Assembly (NCBI GenBank): GCA_965226245.1
Contig: CBDDCL010000015.1
Coordinates: 1 to 64,000 of the forward strand
Source: CBDCYS01 sp965226245
Lineage (GTDB): Bacteria; Acidobacteriota; Terriglobia; Bryobacterales; UBA6623
DNA length: 64,000 nt
Direction: 5' to 3'
The notes beneath the pieces were generated by a model. The model was not told where the DNA came from. It saw only the letters and a list, made by a program, of their open reading frames with translations, and made no database searches. The position numbers were made by a program, and so were the translations under genes. This document shows positions 35,338 through 44,472 of the stretch, one piece after another. How positions within the stretch are numbered: the stretch's first letter is position 1; the number at the start of each line of letters is the position of its first letter.

Positions 35338-35850
35338 TTACGACCCCGCCAGGGACTTCGCGGCTTCGAGGACAGCGTCGTAGTTGGGGTGTTCGGCGAC
35401 CTCCGGCACGTACTCGGCGTACCGGACGGTGTCATCGCTATCGACCACAAAGACGGCGCGGCTCTGCATGCGCCAGTCGCGGATCATGGTTCCCCAGGAT
35501 TCGCCGAATTTGCCGGTCTTGTAGTCGGAGAGTGTCGTGACTTTGTCGACCCCGGCCGCTCCGCACCAGCGCGACTGTGCAAATGGCAGGTCGCTGCTGA
35601 CGGTATAGATGGTGACGTCGCCGATGCGCGCGGCTTCTTCGTTGAAGCGGCGAGTTTGCTGGTCGCATACCGGGGTATCGAGCGACGGCACAACACTGAA
35701 GATGCGGGCGCCGGACGTCTGGGAGAGAGAGACCGCACTCAGGTCATTGCCGGTCAGCTCGAAGTCGGGAGCCTTGTCTCCGGCCTTGAGTTCCGGTCCC
35801 AGCAGAACCAGGGGGTCGCCTTTGAATGTAGTTGTTCTTTCATCCGCCAT
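35338..35850 (-). CDS. tpx: Thiol peroxidase (Tpx-type peroxiredoxin)
   Basis: This 170-residue peroxiredoxin starts MADERTTTFKGDPLVLLG. The peroxidatic Cys is in SVVPSLDTPVCDQQT near residue 60 and the resolving Cys in AQSRWCGAAG near residue 94, as in atypical 2-Cys Tpx. It reduces hydrogen and alkyl peroxides with thioredoxin. ATG 35850 is preceded by GAGG at good spacing; an upstream in-frame start at 35868 is less likely. It stands alone, and 35071-35337 upstream of its end holds no gene. Confidence 0.93.
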   Translation of the reverse strand: MADERTTTFKGDPLVLLGPELKAGDKAPDFELTGNDLSAVSLSQTSGARIFSVVPSLDTPVCDQQTRRFNEEAARIGDVTIYTVSSDLPFAQSRWCGAAGVDKVTTLSDYKTGKFGESWGTMIRDWRMQSRAVFVVDSDDTVRYAEYVPEVAEHPNYDAVLEAAKSLAGS

Positions 35851-36042
35851 TGAATTACCTCGGATCACTCGTTTTTATGGGTACAGAGCAGCGTTTCGCT
35901 CTGGGGATGGAAACGAAGGTTAACTCGTTAGATTAGCAAGTTGCGGACGGCCATGACGAGCGAGAGGCGATAAGTCCTAAGTCCCTGTCGCGCCTGGTGC
36001 TAAACTGTTTCGTGCCAAGGGCCTTGCTCCGGGAAACAGCGC

Positions 36043-36315
36043 TTGACTGAGAAGTTCGGCCATCTTCTGCACGAAAGCTGGGGGCTCAAACAAAGCCTGG
36101 ACTCCGGCGTGGCTAACCCAATGATTGTGGATTTGTACGAACGGGGCCGCCAAGGTGGAGCGTTTGGAGGAAAACTCCTCGGCGCCGGAGGAGGGGGATT
36201 CCTGCTGTTTGTCGTGCCGCCTGAAAGACGAGAGAACGTGCGGCGGCAGTTGAGCGAACTCCACGAAATACCCGTGCGCATCAACGCCCCCGGAAGCCAC
36301 ATCGTCCACGCCTAG
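36043..36315 (+). pseudogene. GHMP kinase remnant, C-terminal end (heptose/sugar kinase-like)
   Basis: The frame gives FGHLLHESWGLKQSLDSGVA, ANPMIVDLYERG and GGKLLGAGGGGFLLFVVPPE, the C-terminal third of a GHMP sugar kinase of the D-glycero-D-manno-heptose 7-phosphate kinase type. The ATP-binding N-terminus is missing. The TAG stop after GSHIVHA belongs to the end of an IS630 fragment inserted at 36313. It is a fragment without function. LPS or surface-sugar genes nearby (the methyltransferase pair at 36.5-39.2 kb) suggest it once belonged to that cluster. Confidence 0.72.
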
Positions 36316-36420
36316 GTCTTTGACTTCCTGAAAGAGTTCTTTTAGCAGCCAAATTTTTTTCGTGCAGCCCGGCGGTCGAACTTCCAGTTGATCTTCACTT
36401 GGGCGCGGTTCACGCGTCTG
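36313..36420 (-). mobile_element. IS630 right-end remnant
   Basis: From the TA at 36313 the sequence reads CTAGGTCTTTGACTTCCTG, the same terminal repeat type as the IS630 at 4673-5874. It then gives, on the minus strand, the transposase C-terminus (RVNRAQVKINWKFDRRAARK, then KNSFRKSKT). The rest of the element is missing. The segment 36421-36517 repeats part of the 27.8-kb inverted-repeat region. Confidence 0.75.
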
Positions 36421-36517
36421 TTTGATAAAGGATTTTGTTTCAATATCTTACAACAGTAGATCACAGTCCCCAACTGCCGGATTTAGGATGATCCAAGAGG
36501 TCTCATCTCTGGACCGC

Positions 36518-37723
36518 TCACTCACGTTCACGGCTCGGTTCGGAGCAGGCCGGCGCGGGGTCGGGCGCAAGGCGGAGGCGGCGACCGAACCGATAGGCCG
36601 GCGAAGAGTAAACGCGAGCGAGTTGCTCGCGTGTTTGCTCGAGTTCGCGATCCAGCCGCCGCGCCCACTGGGTTCTTTCGATGACCCGCTGTTCGGCGTC
36701 GTCGAGCAGGGCGATGCACTTCTTCAGCTCCTGCTCAATTCCGCGGTAGTTGTCCCACGCTTGCTTGAGTTCAGCATCTAGTTTCTCGGCCCATTCGGTG
36801 CGCTGTTCCAGCTCCTTGCTGTAGTCCGCTTCGATCTGCTCGGCCCACTGGGTTTTCAGTTCGTTCTGTTGTTCGAGCTCGGCGATGGTTTCCTGGGCGA
36901 GCTTCTGCTCACGACGGTACTCCTCGTCAAGCTGCTTCAACTCAGCCGTTGTTTCCGCCAGCCATTTTTCCTTCTGTTTGATTTCGTCATCGAGAAGATC
37001 GATGTGATGCTCGCGTTCCCGCAGAACATTGCCGGCCTGGGGCAGATACACAAACGCGGGCGATCCGAAAAGTGGCTGCTTCGAGCAGGTCGCAAGAAAA
37101 AAGTGAGCCTCCTCCGGCTTGGCCGAGTTCGATTCAAGGATAGTCCTGACGCCTTGAATACTCAGTGGCGTGAAGGTGATGGCGTTACTGTGGTTCTCCA
37201 GGAAAATCGTGACATGGGGAAAGAACTTCCGCAGCTCGCTCTGGAATTCCTGGTAGTCGAACTCGTGGACATGGTAAAGATTCGGCTCGCTGCGAGTTTC
37301 GGCGTAGTAGAGCCGGTTGGGCGTGGAGACGATGAATTGGCCGTGCGGCGCCAGGACTCGCTCCACCTCGGCCAGGAAACCCTGCCAGTCTTCCAGGTGT
37401 TCGATAACCTCGAACGCGACGACAATGTCAAACGATCCCGGAGGGAACGGGAGCGAGGTGACGTCTCCCTGTACGAAGCGAACGCGTTCAGATTCATGCT
37501 GGGCGCGTACTTGGGCCAAGGGATCGAAAGCGTTGTCGAGGGCGAAGACGTCCTGAGCGCGGCGGGCCAAGCGGGCCGACCCGTAGGCGAGGCCGCAACC
37601 GGCGTCCAAAACGCGTTTTTGACCGGCCAGGGCTTCCGCGAAACAATAGCGAGCCAGATGCTCGTTCATCAGATCCGGATCCGTTTGACCAGGGACAACG
37701 CGTTCACCGGTGAATTCCATCAT
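36518..37723 (-). CDS. Class I SAM-dependent methyltransferase with long coiled-coil tail
   Basis: This 401-residue protein begins MMEFTGERVVPGQTDPDLMN and has the Rossmann methyltransferase core (KRVLDAGCGLAYGSARLA, FDIVVAFEVIEHLEDW, APHGQFIVSTPN) within the first 200 residues. Residues about 235-370 are a continuous heptad-rich coiled coil (for example KEKWLAETTAELKQLDEEYR). The end PAYRFGRRLRLAP resembles tails of glycan-chain proteins. It overlaps the preceding methyltransferase gene by four bases. The pair probably modifies a surface polysaccharide, by analogy with O-antigen chain-terminating methyltransferases. The substrate is unknown. Confidence 0.8.
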   Translation of the reverse strand: MMEFTGERVVPGQTDPDLMNEHLARYCFAEALAGQKRVLDAGCGLAYGSARLARRAQDVFALDNAFDPLAQVRAQHESERVRFVQGDVTSLPFPPGSFDIVVAFEVIEHLEDWQGFLAEVERVLAPHGQFIVSTPNRLYYAETRSEPNLYHVHEFDYQEFQSELRKFFPHVTIFLENHSNAITFTPLSIQGVRTILESNSAKPEEAHFFLATCSKQPLFGSPAFVYLPQAGNVLREREHHIDLLDDEIKQKEKWLAETTAELKQLDEEYRREQKLAQETIAELEQQNELKTQWAEQIEADYSKELEQRTEWAEKLDAELKQAWDNYRGIEQELKKCIALLDDAEQRVIERTQWARRLDRELEQTREQLARVYSSPAYRFGRRLRLAPDPAPACSEPSRERE

Positions 37724-39162
37724 GAATTCATCTTCCGGCCGATGATCGCGTAGTCGAGACCGCCGAAAAACCTGCGCCGAAAGCCGCGCAAAGCTTCCAT
37801 ATCGTCCATGGCGGCAAGTTCGGAGAAGACTTCGGCCGCGGGATGCAACTCATGTGTTTCGATCTCCACGAAGCCGGCTTCCTGAAGATAGAAATCGAGC
37901 TGCCGGCTTGGAACCGGTCTTTGGTGGGTTGGGTCAAGATAGAAGTCACCGGCGAAAATCGCGAGGCAAGCGGGGTTCGGCGTTTCGAGAGCGAAGAGTC
38001 CTCCGGGGGTAAGTTTTCGAGCCGCCAGGTCCACCAGGCTGGGAAGACTTTCGCTAGCTAGATGTTCGACAACATGGGCGCAAAAAATGCCATCGAAGCT
38101 TTGATCGGGCTGGCCGCTCAGAAAATCGAAGATGTCGGCCTGGCGGGCTTCGATGTTTTTCGCGCGGCAGGCACTGACGGCATCAGGGTTGAGGTCGACT
38201 CCGCTGCCGGTGACATCAAGCTCTTTCAGCAGCTCGAGGAATTCACCGCGGCCGCAGCCGAGGTCCAGCACGCGGCGGCAGTCCTTGAAGTAGGGGATAT
38301 AGAATTCCTGCCGCGCCCGGACAGTGGCTTCTGGACCGCGAAACCTCTCTTCAAAGCCGGCGTAGTCGAAAGCTACGGCGGTTGGGAGAGCGCTTTTCTG
38401 GGGCTCCGGCGGACTGGCGGAATCTTCTAGCGGGGGCTTGTCGTGGCAGGCTGTTCTCATCAGAGCTTGGGGACCCGCACTCACCCGCTGCCGAATGAGC
38501 TTCAGTTCGGTGTGGATCAGTCTTTCCTGCCCGGATTTTAGCTTCGCCAAGTCGGACCAAAACTGTTTCTGCACTTCCTCCATGGAGGCCTTGAGGGCGT
38601 CCAAATAATCCTGGTGCATCTGCAGCGTTTTTTCACGCTGCTTGTCCTCCCGTACGCGGGCCCGCTCTTCAATGCCTCGAATACTGTGAAGCAGGCCGAT
38701 CTCAGCCGCGGTGAGTTTCTCTTCCCAGGCCGGCCGCCACTCATTCCAGTGATGCAGCATGTCCTCGACCTGGCGATCGAGCTTCGAATGCTCCTCCTCC
38801 CGCGAGGCAATCTCCTTGGCCAGCCGCAACAGGTGGTGGTTTTGCTCGATGGACGCTTCCAGATTGGCGTCCATGTAGCGCACGACGGCGTGATTGAAGG
38901 CCACCTGGTCTCGCACAAACCAATGCAAAGCCCGTGCAATCTTGCGCTTGACCGCCTGCACGGCGCCGTTGAGCAAGCCCGGGGGCCGGGGGTTGACCGT
39001 GCCGATCGAAGCCGACTTGCCCTCTGCGGCATCCCTCGCATGGCCCAGTGGATCGAGCGTCGGCAGCGAGAAATCAGGAATCCCGGTGACTTCTTTCTGA
39101 TAGCGGCCGCGCACCCGCTCCCGGATCTCGCGCACCACCTCGTTGACCTGTTCAGCGGTCAT
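37720..39162 (-). CDS. Methyltransferase with N-terminal coiled coil (O-antigen/glycan-modifying type)
   Basis: This protein of about 480 residues has a helical N-terminal half (AEQVNEVVREIRERVRGRYQ, then a coiled coil over residues 100-230). A C-terminal methyltransferase domain follows: CRRVLDLGCGRGEFLELLKE, VTGSGVDLNPDAV, FDGIFCAHVVEHL and GGLFALETPNPACL. ALETPNP and the DPTHQRPVPSRQL motif recur in methyltransferases of LPS O-chain clusters. ATG 39162 is preferred, with AAGG 9 bases upstream, over a TTG at 39180. It is translationally coupled to the second methyltransferase. Confidence 0.82.
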   Translation of the reverse strand: MTAEQVNEVVREIRERVRGRYQKEVTGIPDFSLPTLDPLGHARDAAEGKSASIGTVNPRPPGLLNGAVQAVKRKIARALHWFVRDQVAFNHAVVRYMDANLEASIEQNHHLLRLAKEIASREEEHSKLDRQVEDMLHHWNEWRPAWEEKLTAAEIGLLHSIRGIEERARVREDKQREKTLQMHQDYLDALKASMEEVQKQFWSDLAKLKSGQERLIHTELKLIRQRVSAGPQALMRTACHDKPPLEDSASPPEPQKSALPTAVAFDYAGFEERFRGPEATVRARQEFYIPYFKDCRRVLDLGCGRGEFLELLKELDVTGSGVDLNPDAVSACRAKNIEARQADIFDFLSGQPDQSFDGIFCAHVVEHLASESLPSLVDLAARKLTPGGLFALETPNPACLAIFAGDFYLDPTHQRPVPSRQLDFYLQEAGFVEIETHELHPAAEVFSELAAMDDMEALRGFRRRFFGGLDYAIIGRKMNS

Positions 39163-39385
39163 ATCTTTATACCTTATCAAGGTTGCTGTGAGGCGAACCC
39201 CGGTTCAATGTAGCCTGGATGAAACCACTTTTCAGTGCGTGAAATGACAAGGCGGGATACGGATCAACTGCTAGAATAGGGCTTCGCCCAGCGCCGGGCG
39301 AGGGGGCAAGAAGGGCTGAAACGAATGGTGATTTCGCCGGAACTTCCGCAAATGACGGGTTCCGGATTGTTCTGGACGTGACCGA

Positions 39386-39721
39386 GCCGTTCCGCGGCCG
39401 CTCGGAGCGGGGACTCTACGGCGACGTGATCGAAGAGCTCGACGCCTCGACCGGCGAGATTGTCGACTTGCTCAAGGAACTCAACCTCGATCAAAACACG
39501 ATCGTTGTCTACACCTCTGACAACGGGCCGGGAGCAACCACTCGCTGCCGCGATACACGGCCGATATCGAGGAGCATGCAGGCTCCTCGGCCGGACCTCT
39601 GCGAGGCGCCAAAGGCACGACCTGGGAGGGCGGCATCCGGGTTCCGTGTGTGATGTGGGACCCCGGAGACATCCCTGCCGGCGCGGTCGCCCGCCCGATC
39701 AGGTCGTTGCTAAAGCCGGAA
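39386..39721 (+). pseudogene. Arylsulfatase remnant, internal fragment, frameshifted
   Basis: One frame reads GRSERGLYGDVIEELDASTG and NTIVVYTSDNGP. After a break near 39535 another frame reads EHAGSSAGPLRGAKGTTWEG, then IRVPCVMWDPGDIPAG. Both are consecutive parts of the type I sulfatase domain, with the metal-binding DNG and the GGIRVP motif. The N-terminal Cys/Ser active-site region and the C-terminus are missing. It ends head-on in the fatty acid hydroxylase gene. This is clearly non-functional. Confidence 0.75.
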
Positions 39722-40492
39722 TAGCGGCGTCCGCAGCAACCCGCCAAACGACTGCGTCTCCGGCTCCTGAAGTTCGTCGAGTCCGAATCGAACCTCGCGA
39801 TCGGTGGCCAGTTCGCGATACGACCCGAAAACCCTGTCCCAGACAGACAAAACGCTCGAGTAGTTGGAATCGGTCTCCTCCCGCAGCGGCGAATGATGGA
39901 CCTTATGCATGTTCGGGGAAACCAGAACATAGCGCACGCCGCGGTCCAGCCACGCAAAGAGACTAATGTTGGCATGGTGGAATTGCGTATTCGCCAACTG
40001 CACGCCGTCATAAACCACAAGCGCCATGGCTGGCACGCCAATCAGGGGAATCACAAGCAAGCGAATCAGGGACGCCAGAAAGATCTCGCCGGGATGGAAG
40101 CGCGTGGCCGTGGAGACGTCCATGCCCGGGTCGCTATGATGCATTCGATGGAACCGCCACAGAAACGGAATCCGGTGATTGATACGGTGCCACCAATAAC
40201 TCCACATGTCGTAGAGCAGCAAGGCGCCGCAAAAGTGGAAAGGGCTAGACAGCGAAATCAGATGCAACACCCCGATTTCACGCCTCGTGGCCACTTCCGC
40301 GATCCCAACCGTGACCGCAGCCAGAGCCAGCAGCAGCAGCCAGTTCATCACGGCAACCGTCAGATTCACAGCCGCATGGCGATAGCGATTCTTGGCGGGA
40401 GTCAAGGGCGCCCAGGTTTCCCATAGCCAAAACACGGACAGGCCAAGAACCGTCGCCGGGGGTTGCCAGTTCGTTTGCAGAAAATCGAGCAT
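39710..40492 (-). CDS. Fatty acid hydroxylase/sterol desaturase family membrane enzyme
   Basis: This 260-residue integral membrane protein has the eight-His diiron motif set of the family: WWHRINH near residue 101, FHRMHHSD near residue 115 and NMHKVHHSP near residue 195, with further His in NTQFHHANIS. Hydrophobic segments lie at about residues 15-30, 47-70 and 150-170. Family members hydroxylate or desaturate lipids using O2. The role here may be lipid or hopanoid/carotenoid modification; the substrate cannot be inferred. The C-terminus ends within the sulfatase remnant. Confidence 0.86.
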   Translation of the reverse strand: MLDFLQTNWQPPATVLGLSVFWLWETWAPLTPAKNRYRHAAVNLTVAVMNWLLLLALAAVTVGIAEVATRREIGVLHLISLSSPFHFCGALLLYDMWSYWWHRINHRIPFLWRFHRMHHSDPGMDVSTATRFHPGEIFLASLIRLLVIPLIGVPAMALVVYDGVQLANTQFHHANISLFAWLDRGVRYVLVSPNMHKVHHSPLREETDSNYSSVLSVWDRVFGSYRELATDREVRFGLDELQEPETQSFGGLLRTPLFRL

Positions 40493-40589
40493 GCCCTAGA
40501 CCCGAACGAATCCGCGAGCCACCAGTAAACTTTGCACGGCGCGCCTCATTATGCAGTATTGTAGTTTCTTGGCGAGAACAGGAGGCACC

Positions 40590-41714
40590 ATGAGCACAGA
40601 AACAGGCAAGACAAGACGAGCCATCCTGCAGTCCGCGGCAACCGCGATCGCGGCCCCGGCTTTTCTTTCCGCACAGGGCACGAACAACGAGATACGGGTC
40701 GGCATCATCGGCATCGGGGGACGCGGATCGAGCCTGCTGAGCCGCATCGTGCAGGTCCCTAACGTTCGCGTCGTGGCGGTTTGCGACATCGACCCCGAAG
40801 CACAAGAACAGGCATCCCAGATCGCCGAGCGCGACAAGCCGGATGTGATCGTCGAATACCGCAAGCTGCTCGACCGCGGGGATATCGACGCGGTTTTCGT
40901 CGCCACGCCCGTTGACTTGCACAAGGAGATGGCCATGGCGGCGCTCGAGGTGCACAAGCATCTTTATCTCGAAAAGCCCATGGGCAATACCCCGGAAGAC
41001 GTCAAATCCGTTTTCGAAGCAACCACGAAATCGCGCGGACAGCTTCAGATGGGGTTTCAACTCCGCTATGATCCGCCGCGCGTGGCCGCAATCCAGCACA
41101 TCCATCAAGGCGGCATCGGCAAGGTCGCCTACATGCAGGCCAACCGGCACACCAGCGACCTTCCGCGTGAAAACGAGTGGCTGTTCGACGCCTCGCGTTC
41201 CGGTAACAGCATCGTCGAGCAGGCGGTCCACATCATGGACATCATGAATTGGGCCGTGCAGACGCACCCGCTCCGCGCCATCGGTTCGGGAGGCATCAAC
41301 GTCTACCATGACCAGCCGCCGGGCAGGACGACCTATGACAACTACGTCGTGATCTATGAGTATCCCGGAGACGTTCGGCTGACTTTTACCCACATATACC
41401 TCGACCCGCGCGGCTTCACGGGCATTTCCGAGAAGATCTGGGGCAGCGAATATGCTATTGACCTTCCCACGGGGACCAAATACCGGCTGGAACCGCAAAA
41501 ACGAGTCAGAGCCGAGCCGGAGGAGCTCGACTGGGACCGCTCCGGCGATGACATGACGCTGCGGGCGGTGAAAGCGTTTTTTCAGCACGCCCGCGACAAC
41601 ACCGAACCGCTCAACAACGCGACCTACGGCAAGTACGCCACGCTGATGGCCATCATGGGCCGAACCGCCATCGACGAAAAACGCGCGGTTACTTGGGATG
41701 AAGTCGACATTTAG
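40590..41714 (+). CDS. Tat-exported Gfo/Idh/MocA-family oxidoreductase
   Basis: This 374-residue protein has a leader with a twin-arginine motif (TGKTRRAILQSAATAIAAPA). The Rossmann motif VGIIGIGGRGSSLLSRI and the catalytic LYLEKPMGNTPEDV near residue 125 follow. The second domain contains SIVEQAVHIMDIMNW. It is preceded by an ideal AGGAGG ribosome binding site. Like the 5.9-kb relative it should be periplasmic and act on a sugar with a tightly bound NAD(P). The length is slightly short for the group but no domain is missing. Confidence 0.87.
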   Translation: MSTETGKTRRAILQSAATAIAAPAFLSAQGTNNEIRVGIIGIGGRGSSLLSRIVQVPNVRVVAVCDIDPEAQEQASQIAERDKPDVIVEYRKLLDRGDIDAVFVATPVDLHKEMAMAALEVHKHLYLEKPMGNTPEDVKSVFEATTKSRGQLQMGFQLRYDPPRVAAIQHIHQGGIGKVAYMQANRHTSDLPRENEWLFDASRSGNSIVEQAVHIMDIMNWAVQTHPLRAIGSGGINVYHDQPPGRTTYDNYVVIYEYPGDVRLTFTHIYLDPRGFTGISEKIWGSEYAIDLPTGTKYRLEPQKRVRAEPEELDWDRSGDDMTLRAVKAFFQHARDNTEPLNNATYGKYATLMAIMGRTAIDEKRAVTWDEVDI

Positions 41715-41776
41715 TTCAATCACCAGGTCTAAACCCACCGCCTTTCAGGCGGTCAGCTTCAAGCGAGGGTTCTCAA

Positions 41777-41901
41777 CAGAGCCGCGCCCGCAAGGGTGCG
41801 GTCCAGTCTGGCAGTGACCGTCAGTCTGGCAGTGACCGCATTCCGATGGCGGTCCCGACGCACGGACTCCCCTTGACCGCACCCTTGCGGGCGCGGCTCT
41901 G
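41777..41901. repeat. Perfect 27-bp inverted repeat with an internal direct repeat
   Basis: CAGAGCCGCGCCCGCAAGGG and the following 7 bases (41777-41803) are exactly inverted at 41875-41901. Between the arms CAGTCTGGCAGTGACCG occurs twice in tandem (41804-41838). The structure lies 80 bp before the octaheme cytochrome gene and could fold into a long hairpin. It is most likely a composite palindromic repeat; a role in transcription termination or attenuation is possible. Confidence 0.75.
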
Positions 41902-41982
41902 TTTCGGCCAAGCCGCGCTTCAGGCGACTTGCAGTCGCGTCTTCGGCTGTCTTCGAACTGATTGATTACACTAGATCTCGCG

Positions 41983-44379
41983 GTGAAAAAGCGCCCCCAC
42001 CAAAGCCGGCCGCCCCACGGGCGAGGTGAATCCAGCGGCCAGGCGGCCCCCAGACTGGAAAACCAACCGGCCAGGCCGCCCTCAACCCGGTTCGCGATCG
42101 CACTCCTGGGGCTTGGCGCCATACTCGGCACAGCGTTCCTGCTGGCGCCCAAATTCACAAGCCAGGGCAGTCCTCCAAAGCGGGATCGAACTTCATCCCC
42201 GCAAGGCTCAGCCTTCGTGCCCAACCAAGCTTGCGCCGAATGCCACGAGCAGCAATTCGATGACTGGACCGGTTCCGACCACCACCTCGCCATGCAGCCG
42301 GCCAGCGCGGACACCGTGCTCGGCGACTTCAATAGCGCCACGTTCACCTACTTTGATCAAACCACCCTCTTCTTCAAGAAGGGTGATCAGTTCTTCGTCA
42401 ACACCGAGGGGCGCGACGGCAAAGCGGCTGATTTCCAGATCCGCTACACCTTCGGCGTCAAACCGCTGCAGCAGTATCTGATTGAGTTTCCCGGGGGACG
42501 TCTGCAGAGCCTCACGACGGCTTGGGACACGGAAGCAGAGCGCTGGTTCCACCTCTACGCCGGCGAGAAGATCGCGCCCGACGATGCGCTCCATTGGACC
42601 GGACGTTACCAAGTTTGGAATCACATGTGCGCCGCCTGCCACAGCACGGATCTGCGCAAAAACTACGATCCCGGCTCCGACAGCTATCGAACGACCTGGG
42701 CCGAGATCAATGTCAGTTGCCAAGCGTGTCACGGTCCCGGCGAAGCTCATCTCAAATGGGCGCGGAATCTGCCCCAAGGAGCGGTCCCCGAAGAGCCGGA
42801 CTACCAACTGGCCGCGGTATTCCTGGACGCCAAGCCCGAGAATGAGATTCAGACTTGTGCTCCGTGCCATTCCAGGCGGCATCAGTTGAGCAGCGATAAC
42901 CAGCCGGGCGCATCTTACTTCGACAGCTTCATGGTGGAGACTCTCCGCGAAGGCCTCTATCACGCGGACGGCCAGATTCTGGACGAAGTGTACGTCTATG
43001 GGTCTTTCATCCAAAGCAAAATGCACCAAAAAGGGGTACGCTGCACGGACTGCCACAACCCTCACAGCGGCAGGCTTCAGAGCCCGGGAAACGGTGTTTG
43101 TATTCGCTGCCACCAGAGGAGCCCGCCCGAGGAGTTTCCCAGCTTGAATGCGAAGGAATACGAGACCCGCGAACACCACTTCCACGCCCCCGGCGGCGAG
43201 GGTGCTCGATGTGTCAACTGCCACGCTCCTGCCCGCACCTACATGGGCGTCGACCCCCGGCGGGACCATGGTTTTCGCGTCCCCCGCCCGGATCTTTCCA
43301 TCAAGCTGGGTACGCCCAATGCCTGCAACGACTGTCACGAAGATCAGTCGCCCGAATGGGCGCTCGCCGCCCTCGCCAAGTGGTATGGGCCCGAGCGCAA
43401 CCAGCAGCCGCACTTCGCTGAAGCGATCGCGGCCGGCCGCCGGGGCGAGCCGGGCGCGGAAAGTAAACTCATTCGGCTCGCCATGGACGACGAGCAACCC
43501 GCCATCGCGCGGGCGACGGCGCTGGAGCTGCTGCGGGGTTTCGGCGCCGATGGCGGGGCGGCGATGATGCTGGCAACGAAAGACCCGGACCCTCTGGTGC
43601 GGACGCTGGCCGTTGGCGGTCTGAACCGCTTGCCACCCGGGCCGCGTCTCGACTCGGTCGCGCCGCTGCTTTCAGACCCTGTTCGATCGGTGCGCATCGA
43701 AGCGGCGCGCGTGCTGGCGTCAGTCCCGCCCGAGAACTTCGAGCCCGAACAGCGCGGTAAATTCGAGGCGGCGCTAAAGGAATACGAAGCCGCCCAAATG
43801 AGCGCGGCGGACATGCCCTCCGCCCATATGAATCTGGGCCGGCTACGCGCCGACATGGGCGAGACGGATCTGGCGGTGGAGCATTACCGGATTGCTTGGG
43901 AGATGGACCCCCGCTTTGCCGCCGCCCCGCTCGAGCTAGCCAGGCTCCTCAACGAGAACGGAAAGAACGCTGAGGCCGAGCAGGTACTTCGCGAAGCTCT
44001 CAAGAACTCTCCCGATCAAGGGGAGATCTACTATTCCCTGGGGCTACTGTTGGCCGAAGAGCAGCGCCTTGAAGAGGCTGAGGTTTACCTGCGCCAAGCC
44101 GCCCAGCGCCTGCCCCAGCGAGCGCGCGTTTTCTACAACCACTCGCTGGCGCTGCAACGTCTCGGCCGCCGTAGTGAGGGAGAAAGGCAACTGCTTCGCG
44201 CCTACGAAATAGGACCCACTGTCGCTGACACCGTCAACGCTCTTGCCATCTACTATCTTCAGGAACGCCGTTTGCACGAGGCCCTGCGCTTCGCTCGGGA
44301 GCTGGTTCCGCTGGCGCCCGGCGATCCCGGACCCCAACAAATGGTTCAGCGCATCGAAGCCGAACTGACGGGCTTGTAG
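41983..44379 (+). CDS. Membrane-anchored octaheme cytochrome c with C-terminal HEAT-like and TPR repeats
   Basis: From a GTG start this protein of about 798 residues has one N-terminal transmembrane helix (FAIALLGLGAILGTAFLLAP). Eight CxxCH haem sites follow, the first at about residue 84 (CAECH) and the last at about 448 (CNDCH): CAECH, CAACH, CQACH, CAPCH, CTDCH, CIRCH, CVNCH, CNDCH. Residues about 480-590 look HEAT-like (repeated ARATALELL and RTLAVGGL units). The last 200 residues are TPRs (AHMNLGRLRADMGETDLAVE, IYYSLGLLLAEEQRLEEAEV). It is probably a periplasmic electron carrier or multihaem reductase that docks partners through its TPRs. The substrate is unknown. A TTG at 41962 is an alternative start. 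Confidence 0.88.
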   Translation: MKKRPHQSRPPHGRGESSGQAAPRLENQPARPPSTRFAIALLGLGAILGTAFLLAPKFTSQGSPPKRDRTSSPQGSAFVPNQACAECHEQQFDDWTGSDHHLAMQPASADTVLGDFNSATFTYFDQTTLFFKKGDQFFVNTEGRDGKAADFQIRYTFGVKPLQQYLIEFPGGRLQSLTTAWDTEAERWFHLYAGEKIAPDDALHWTGRYQVWNHMCAACHSTDLRKNYDPGSDSYRTTWAEINVSCQACHGPGEAHLKWARNLPQGAVPEEPDYQLAAVFLDAKPENEIQTCAPCHSRRHQLSSDNQPGASYFDSFMVETLREGLYHADGQILDEVYVYGSFIQSKMHQKGVRCTDCHNPHSGRLQSPGNGVCIRCHQRSPPEEFPSLNAKEYETREHHFHAPGGEGARCVNCHAPARTYMGVDPRRDHGFRVPRPDLSIKLGTPNACNDCHEDQSPEWALAALAKWYGPERNQQPHFAEAIAAGRRGEPGAESKLIRLAMDDEQPAIARATALELLRGFGADGGAAMMLATKDPDPLVRTLAVGGLNRLPPGPRLDSVAPLLSDPVRSVRIEAARVLASVPPENFEPEQRGKFEAALKEYEAAQMSAADMPSAHMNLGRLRADMGETDLAVEHYRIAWEMDPRFAAAPLELARLLNENGKNAEAEQVLREALKNSPDQGEIYYSLGLLLAEEQRLEEAEVYLRQAAQRLPQRARVFYNHSLALQRLGRRSEGERQLLRAYEIGPTVADTVNALAIYYLQERRLHEALRFARELVPLAPGDPGPQQMVQRIEAELTGL

Positions 44380-44472
44380 CGGCTGCGGCTCGGACTCGAT
44401 CCGTCGCCGGTTGGGAAGGCTAGCGGCCTCAACAACTTCGCGGCGGGCCGCTGCTCGGTATAATGCCACACT

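Noticed and set aside
40278..41738. 486-codon minus-strand frame
   Set aside because: It lies opposite a Gfo/Idh/MocA gene with a Tat signal and a strong ribosome binding site; the translation has no recognisable pattern.
42208..43497. 429-codon minus-strand frame
   Set aside because: It is antisense to the octaheme cytochrome, whose eight CxxCH motifs prove the plus strand is coding.
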